From Sceloporus undulatus (taxonomy: Eukaryota > Chordata > Lepidosauria > Squamata > Phrynosomatidae): 64,000 nucleotides of DNA. The position numbers were made by a program, and so were the translations under genes. A model generated the notes under the pieces. It was not told where the DNA came from. It saw only the letters and a list, made by a program, of their open reading frames with translations, and did no database searches. The stretch is from positions 125,668,294 to 125,732,293 of the forward strand of contig NC_056523.1 of the NCBI RefSeq assembly GCF_019175285.1, written 5' to 3'. This document shows, piece after piece, positions 58,266 through 64,000 of the stretch. Positions within the stretch are counted from its first letter, which is position 1; the number at the start of each line of letters is the position of its first letter.

Positions 58266-59714
58266 TTCAGGTAGCTCCAGGTCATCTTGTGGTCATTTCC
58301 AGGTATACAAGTAGATGTGTTAATGGGCACGACTTCCTTAACCGAAAATTTGGTATCACTGGCAGAAATAATATGGAAAAAAATAGGGATAGGTTCTTAT
58401 GCCACAAAAAAAAAGACATGTTTCATATGCACATGTGAATTGAAACGACCAGGTCAAGTACACCATCTGTAGGTAAAGAAAAACATTCTGAACCTACTAG
58501 AGACCACTTGAAAGTTGCTTTGAAATGTTTTTTCCCCTTTTACCAGCCTTCACATTTTTTACAATTTCCATTTTTGTGGCCAAACTTAGAAATCTATGCA
58601 TTTGAACATGCTGAGGACAATTGATGAGTAGTCTAATCTGCTTTCTATTTTTCTGTCTGTTTTCTATTCATGCACACTCATGCAGGGACTGAAGACAGTT
58701 TAGGCTTACTTTGCCTGTGCTAGGCAGCCACACACTATTGGCTGCTGTAGAATTCCTTTCCTTTCCAGCTGAAGATCATGTCTGTTTACTGCAGACATTC
58801 AGCCGCAACTCAAAACCAAAAGTACGTATTCCTCCAGCTATCCTTTACCATGCCAATGCCAATTCTACAAAAAACAAAAACAAATAAACCAGATGAACAA
58901 AATCTTCCAAGTAGACAGAGGATGAGTAGAAAAAGGAGGTTCTAACCAAGTGTTAAAAGACTTTGTAAAAATGAGCTTCTTCATCAGAGGCTTTGTTAAC
59001 TGAGGTATGCCTGTAGTTAGAAAGAAACATCTGTAAAGGAAGATAATATGAAAAAGGTCAGTTTCTGATCTCTTCTGCCACATCTATCAAAACATTTTTC
59101 AATAGCCCATCCAATTTTATAGTTGTTGTTCTCTTACATCTGTTCTTATCACTACTAAAATTCCCTGTGCCTAATGGCTATATAGAGGAAGAAATACATG
59201 TATTCCTCACTGGAAATATCTAGTGTTCCAGTACAAAGACCAAATCTCTTTACCTTCTTGTTTGGATTTATCACCACTGAAAATCAAAGTATTCCCATTG
59301 GCTAATTTAAAAACAAAAAACATAAAATCCTCCTTAGAGTGGGGGCTACAAAATTGCTCTAAATTTGGTCTAGATTCTCTAGGATTTGGACTAGACTCCC
59401 TGGTACTTATTTGACAGACATTTAGAATCAGTTTGCACATACAGTATACATAGCTCCTCCATGTGACATTCAGTGTACCATAAGGAGAAGCATCTGTGTT
59501 ACCAGTTGTATACTGCTAGTAGATATTTCAGAAATTGTTATTTTTCAAGTGAATATGTTTACAGGCACTGTAAGAGCTTTTGATTCATGCTGCTTAATGC
59601 TGTGCTTCATACTTAATACTTCTGTACATGGCCATTTCACCTGTACATCATGGGGATTAAATAAACAAGGTATGCTTTTGAAGACCTGCATTTACTAACT
59701 GTTCCTTTATCTAG

Positions 59715-59825
59715 GGTCTGAGGTCAGTCTTGCAAATTCTGAAAGGGATTATGAGAATGTTATACCTCCACATTTGCTAAGATGGCCACAACAAATCCCA
59801 GAACAAACCAGGACAGCCAGACCAG
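59715..59825 (+). CDS. Lectin gene C tail exon with YENV motif
   Basis: Acceptor ATCTAG, donor GTAAGA, 111 nt, phase 1 to phase 1. It encodes SEVSLANSERDYENVIPPHL and ends EQTRTARP. The same place in genes A and B carries DYENA and SYENA, so the tyrosine motif is conserved. Confidence 0.78.
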
Positions 59826-62800
59826 GTAAGAGATATTTAAACAGCACAAAAATTCTTGAGTATCAAATGCTAAGTCATATTTTTCTGGTCTGGAGAACAA
59901 AAGAGTTTTAGGAGACAATGTAGAAATTTTTCTGAGCTCTCATCCCCAGATAAATTCCTTTTATCTAATTACTGTATCACAAGCCATCCAACCAAAGTGT
60001 TGGTTGATGAACCCCATTAGATGAGTGACCATGCCATGTTGGTACTATTCTGGAAATTTTCAGTTCTCATAACTTATAGCTTGTTATATTTCATGAGAGG
60101 AAATCATTTGTGTAATGTCTACTTTGAAAGGAAGAGTAAGATAAATGTCTTCTTAAATAATAGTGAGATGTTCTCAGCACCACTCAGATCCATTCAGATC
60201 TACCTGCTGGCTCATTTTTCTCCAAGAAATAAGAATGGAACCCAGGCTCTAATTCTACCTTTTAAACCACACCTCACCTACTCCAGATTATAGTCCAGGA
60301 CTTGATTCTTATCCTTCTGCTCAGCATATGGTCTCTTGAGTGTTATTAGAGGTACCAGGGTTAGAAAGTGCAGAAGTTGATAGGATGATGTACCATGCAC
60401 CAAAACGTAAAGGAATTCTAGCCATCCCACATCAACACGTCTTCATTTTTGAGCTCAGCTCCTACCAATTTCCCCAGCTTCTGCAGGGTAGTTGGGCTGT
60501 GTTTGTTCCTGGTTCCGATTATTTTTAATAAGCCATCTCATTTCTATAAGTGCTGGTTCCATGTCTCTGGATTGGTAGCAACCATCCAGTGCTATTAAAG
60601 TCACTTTGCTCATTGTTGATTATTTACAGATGTGTCCATCCTCACCACATTTACTGACAATACAAGATGCAGTTCTCGGAAAATACCCATTGGCTTCCTT
60701 TATATCTTGGCGTGCGCTGCCCTGTTAATAGCAATATCTGCTTTTGTCCTGGCCTTCTTGAAATGTAAGTTCAGCTATGGATCTGTGTGACATCATCACA
60801 AAATGCCATTGTTAATATTCAAGCTACTGCCGTTCCCAAATTATATGCCACACTGCAAATGTACCACAACAAATAAAGAAAAGCTCCTGTGTACCCAACG
60901 TGCCAGCCCACAAAAAAGACAGTCTCTGTACTGTTTTTGCCTTCTTCCAATCACCCACCACTGCAGATGAGTCATGCTGCTGGCGAAGAGAGAAGGAGCA
61001 GAATTACCATATATACTCAACTAGCCACTCTGATAGCCTTTAGGGCTGAAGGGCGGGGTATAAGTACTCTAATAAACATAAATAAATAAAACTATAAGTC
61101 AACCTCATGTATAAGTTGAGGGCAGGTTTGGGGGCCAAAATAATGGATTTTGATATGATTCGTAGAAAGGTCAAGGTTCAAATTTAGGGGCATATAAGAA
61201 AATATGTAAAGGATGAAGCAAAGGAAAACAATGCCAAAGAATTTACAAAATTCCAGCAGGTATAACTGTTTGTGCTCGCACTAAAGGCTGGATGGATGAG
61301 AAGGTAGAGGGGAGGGGGCAGTGCTTCCAGAACAGACTACACTCTTGTTTTTCGCCAGGGGATGATTCACACACACATATAAGTTAAATTACAGTACTTA
61401 TATTGACGTGTTGGTAAGTTGACTCAGGTTTTTTTGGGGGGGGGGTCAATTTTTGACTAAAATTTCTAGACTTGTACATGAGTACATACAGTAGGTTCTC
61501 TCACTTGGCCCAGAATCATACATAATCACAGCAGGTGGGCTCCTCTTGAAAAAAAATAACTTCCTTACTCTACACTTTTTACGGCATATGAAGAAGTGGG
61601 TTTACATCCACAAAAGTTTATGTAAAAAATAAAAACCAGTTATTATTAAAGGTGCTGCCACAATTCTTTTTTCTTCTTCTCCCCATTGTTTCCTCCTTTC
61701 TGCAAGAAGCTTTTCAGATGTAGGAGTGAATGTATCCTTGTTGTTACCTGTCTTCAAGTTGACTCTAATTTATGGCAACTCTGTTACTGGGTTTTCTTGG
61801 CAATATTTCTTGCCCTTGCGTTTGCCTTTATTTTAGGTTTGTCATTTCCTTTGTGTGGCTGAGTGGATTTCAAACCATACTGGTGCTCTTTTGTCTTCAA
61901 CTTTAACTAAATATGGTTTGGTTTCAAAAGTCTGGGAGATGTATCAATCAGTTATGGCAGCCCAAATCCAGGGGAGATCAAAGGGCTGTGTTGAGTGGAA
62001 GGGTTGGGGAAAAATCTTAGGAGGGATGATGACAGGCATCTAAATGTTATGTGAGATCATCTCTAGGTTACAACGCTTACAAAACATGTTTGCTCACCTA
62101 CCCTGGAAGATGAGGTCTTATGGAGATTCATTGCTGCAGATGATTTAGGATGTAATGTACTTAAATTGGGCTCCTTCTGAGGCCCAAATTAGATGTGACT
62201 TTAACTGCATAGCTGCAGTGAAATATTCCTAATTTTAAAGAATTAAAATCTTGGGGGAGGGACAATTAGGGTTGGAATCATAACACAAGGAAAGAGGCCT
62301 GGATTCCCTACTCCCTCACACAGGAATGACAATGAAAATATCTAACAGATCTTCACACCAGGAAAGAGGCTCCTATTAGATCTTCCATGATGGAACTGGG
62401 GATGAGGAATACCCTCCTCATAGAGGCTCAATTTGCAACTTCTTTACTAGGGTATTTTGTTTAAAGCATTTATGCTGGGCCTTTCCACCAGTCTAGGGCA
62501 GCAACACCTCAAATAATTGCAATAAATCATTTTTTAAAATACATTATCTTTCTTTTTTATAGCAACTAAAACTAAGTGGGAACAAAAGCCAGTAAACAAC
62601 AAATAAGCAACTGTTGATAGAAACATCTTCCATGATTTAGAAGGCTGAGGAAAGTGCACTGGTCTCATCAGACTTTGGGTGATATTTAGTTTGCTGCTGC
62701 TGTCTTTTTAATCTTTGGGTTTTTTTTATGTTGTATGTATTTTTGTTCAGATTTCTAGAATTATTATAGTGGCTTTGTATGATGGCACTACATTTATATG

Positions 62801-63929
62801 TTTTGCTTGCAGCCCACCAGGGACATAGCCAAGGGGGGGTCTTGGGGCCCGGACCCCCCCTTCCATTAGAAAAATGAATGGTGTGTGCTGCTGCGCCGCC
62901 ACACCCAGGCCCCATTATAATGGTGGCACTTAGTCTGGACCCCCCCCCCCTTCCTAAAATCCTGGCTACGTCCCTGAGCCCACATCACTTGTAATACAAG
63001 TACTTGGAAAATACTCAATTGAACAGAATGAAGAGAGTGGTTAGAACATGGAGAATACTCATCTCATTCTAAAATAAACATAAACAGAGTTTGTAAACCT
63101 GTGTCATAAAATATACACCTTTGTCTTCTCTTTATACAGAATCAAAGCCTGTAGATAGATAGCAAATCACATTTGGTTATTTGCTTCTGTTTTCTTTGGA
63201 TCTGAGAAACATGTGCCTGTGGGCTGTGGCATATGCCCTTGGGGAACAGTAGGTTGGTAATAGAGAAGATTATGCTCAGAGCTATACAGCCCAAAAGTAA
63301 AGACACAAGAAAGGCCTTAGTTGTGAGAGGCTGTTGCCACACTGCAGAAATAATCCAGTTTGACACGACTTTAAATTCCATGGCTCAGTGTTATGGAATT
63401 CTGGGATTTGTAGTTTGGTGGGACATTAGGCTAATATCTCACAAAACAACAAATCCCAGGATTCCATAGCATTGAGTTATGGCAGTTAAAGTGATGTCAA
63501 ATTGCATTATTTCTACGGTGTAGATGCACCGTAAAACACAGCTTGATGCGATGATCCATTGTGGTAGCCAAAGACGACATGCTTGTACTCTGCTGGACGT
63601 TAAATAGATTATATATCCACACTGATAGCACTGAACCTACAATATGCAGAGTCCAGTAAGATCTGAACTGGTGTGAAGAGGTAGTTGTATCAGTAGTTGA
63701 AGCTGGTGGTACTTGTTCATCTGGGAAGACAGAATCCTCTCAGTGCCATGTTATCTTATCCAGGGCTCTGTGCATTGCAGTTATTCCTCGGTGCCCAGAG
63801 GGTTGGCCAAAGTTCCAGACAACATGTTACTACTTCTCCAGTAATCAGCATACCTGGGAAGAAGCACAGAGTGTCTGTTTTACTCTTGGTGCACACTTGG
63901 TGGTGGTTCATGACAATGCAACTGAAAAG
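59715..63929 (+). CDS. Lectin gene C: type II C-type lectin receptor, both ends missing
   Basis: Three exons join in frame: 59715-59825 (tail), 60630-60764 (membrane) and 63781-63929 (first lectin exon), all with GT-AG ends and the same phases as genes A and B. The tail reads SERDYENVIPP followed by a Pro- and Gln-rich stretch, then a 20-residue helix (GFLYILACAALLIAI and on). Next comes RCPEGWPKFQTTCYYFS, ending VVVHDNATEK with an N-glycosylation sequon. CPEGW and TCYYFS resemble CD209 and CLEC17A more than the genes A and B domains do. DYENVIPP recalls the DYENSTPP repeats of the mammalian CLEC17A tail. The start exon was not found in 58.1-59.7 kb with confidence, and lectin exons two and three lie beyond the window. 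It is transcribed away from TRAPPC5, opposite to genes A and B. Confidence 0.8.
60630..60764 (+). CDS. Lectin gene C transmembrane exon
   Basis: Acceptor TTTACAG, donor GTAAGT, 135 nt, phase 1 to phase 1. A basic Ser-Ser-Arg-Lys precedes a hydrophobic stretch from IPIGFLYILAC to FVLAFLK, fitting a type II signal anchor. Confidence 0.8.
61008..61490. mobile_element. MITE with a SINE or L2 tail inserted in it
   Basis: CCATATATACTCAACTA is interrupted at about 61025 by GCCACTCTGATAGCC and GGGCGGGGTATAAG, ending in AATAAATAAAACTA. The MITE then resumes as TAAGTCAACCTCATGTATAA. AACTA is duplicated at the junctions. It lies in gene C's intron. Confidence 0.5.
61735..61815 (-). repeat. SINE fragment, inverted
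   Basis: TTGTTGTTACCTGTCTTCAA, TTTATGGCAACTCTG and GGGTTTTCTTGGCAATATTT are the reverse complement of the 56.5-kb family. Confidence 0.5.
62818..62976. mobile_element. 159-bp hAT-like palindromic MITE
   Basis: Ends CAGGGACATAGCC and GGCTACGTCCCTG are inverted, flanked by AGCCCAC at 62811-62817 and 62977-62983. Inside, G and C runs oppose each other. Confidence 0.75.
63330..63535. repeat. Palindromic MITE, full copy in gene C intron
   Basis: TTGCCACACTGCAGAAATAA at the left, ATTATTTCTACGGTGTAGATGC at the right mirrored, with AATCCCAGGATTCCATAGCA in the centre. It ends about 250 bp before the first lectin exon. Confidence 0.7.
63781..63929 (+). CDS. Lectin gene C first C-type lectin domain exon
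   Basis: Acceptor TTGCAG, donor GTGAGC, 149 nt. It reads IPRCPEGWPKFQTTCYYFSS, then TWEEAQSVC and GAHLVVVHDN: the N-terminal hairpin and helix cysteine of the fold. It joins the membrane exon with a split Phe codon and no neck. Confidence 0.88.
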
Positions 63930-64000
63930 GTGAGCCACTCATGTCTTTCCTGTAAACAAGGGGCAGGAAACTAGCTGAAGAACAGAACTTCAAACCAGGG

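Noticed and set aside
58334-58475. Possible start exon of lectin gene C (ATG in MGTTSLTENL, donor at 58474)
   Set aside because: The frame hits a stop directly before the only good donor, so it cannot join the tail exon.

Overview
The window reads as nuclear DNA of a squamate reptile, probably an iguanian-type lizard. It carries two copies of a Sauria-SINE-like tRNA SINE with the ACCTTT tail, Bov-B (RTE), L2 and CR1 LINEs, and many palindromic DNA-transposon MITEs. The host genes are sparse and intron-rich. No complete retrovirus or large DNA virus element was recognised.

Four host genes are supported. TRAPPC5 (34379-34945, minus) is a complete single-exon coding region of 188 residues. Three type II C-type lectin receptor genes surround it. 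Lectin gene A (6611 to beyond base 1, minus) shows two cytoplasmic-tail exons, a transmembrane exon and the first of the usual three lectin-domain exons. Lectin gene B (30300-12836, minus) is a tandem duplicate of A and is complete here: six exons with matching phases give an open frame of 265 residues. Lectin gene C (59715 to beyond 63929, plus) shows a tail exon, a transmembrane exon and the first lectin exon, and its start exon was not found. In human 19p13.2, TRAPPC5 lies next to FCER2, CLEC4G and CD209, so this looks like the reptile version of that lectin cluster, with local duplication.

Layout: 1-6.6 kb is gene A, its 4.7-kb tail-side intron filled by nested DNA transposons and an L2-tailed SINE. 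6.6-12.8 kb is intergenic with MITEs. 12.8-30.3 kb is gene B. Its introns are swollen by a near full-length L2 LINE (13.13-16.8 kb), a Bov-B fragment, a second L2 fragment, an 80-bp-unit minisatellite, a CpG-rich block and fold-back MITEs. 30.3-34.4 kb is low in recognisable repeats. 34.4-37.8 kb holds TRAPPC5 and a CpG island that may be its promoter. 38-59.7 kb is mostly repeats: DNA transposons, a 2.8-kb CR1, L2 and Bov-B fragments, and a 630-bp hAT element with an exact 8-bp target duplication. 59.7-64 kb is gene C.

The three lectins share a design: a short tail rich in tyrosine motifs of the pYxN kind, one membrane segment, no neck, and a lectin domain. Gene A's tail holds an ITIM-like LEYESI where gene B has LEYESD, so the duplicates may signal differently. 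Gene B's lectin domain lacks the EPN and WND calcium and sugar ligands, so it more likely binds protein than sugar.
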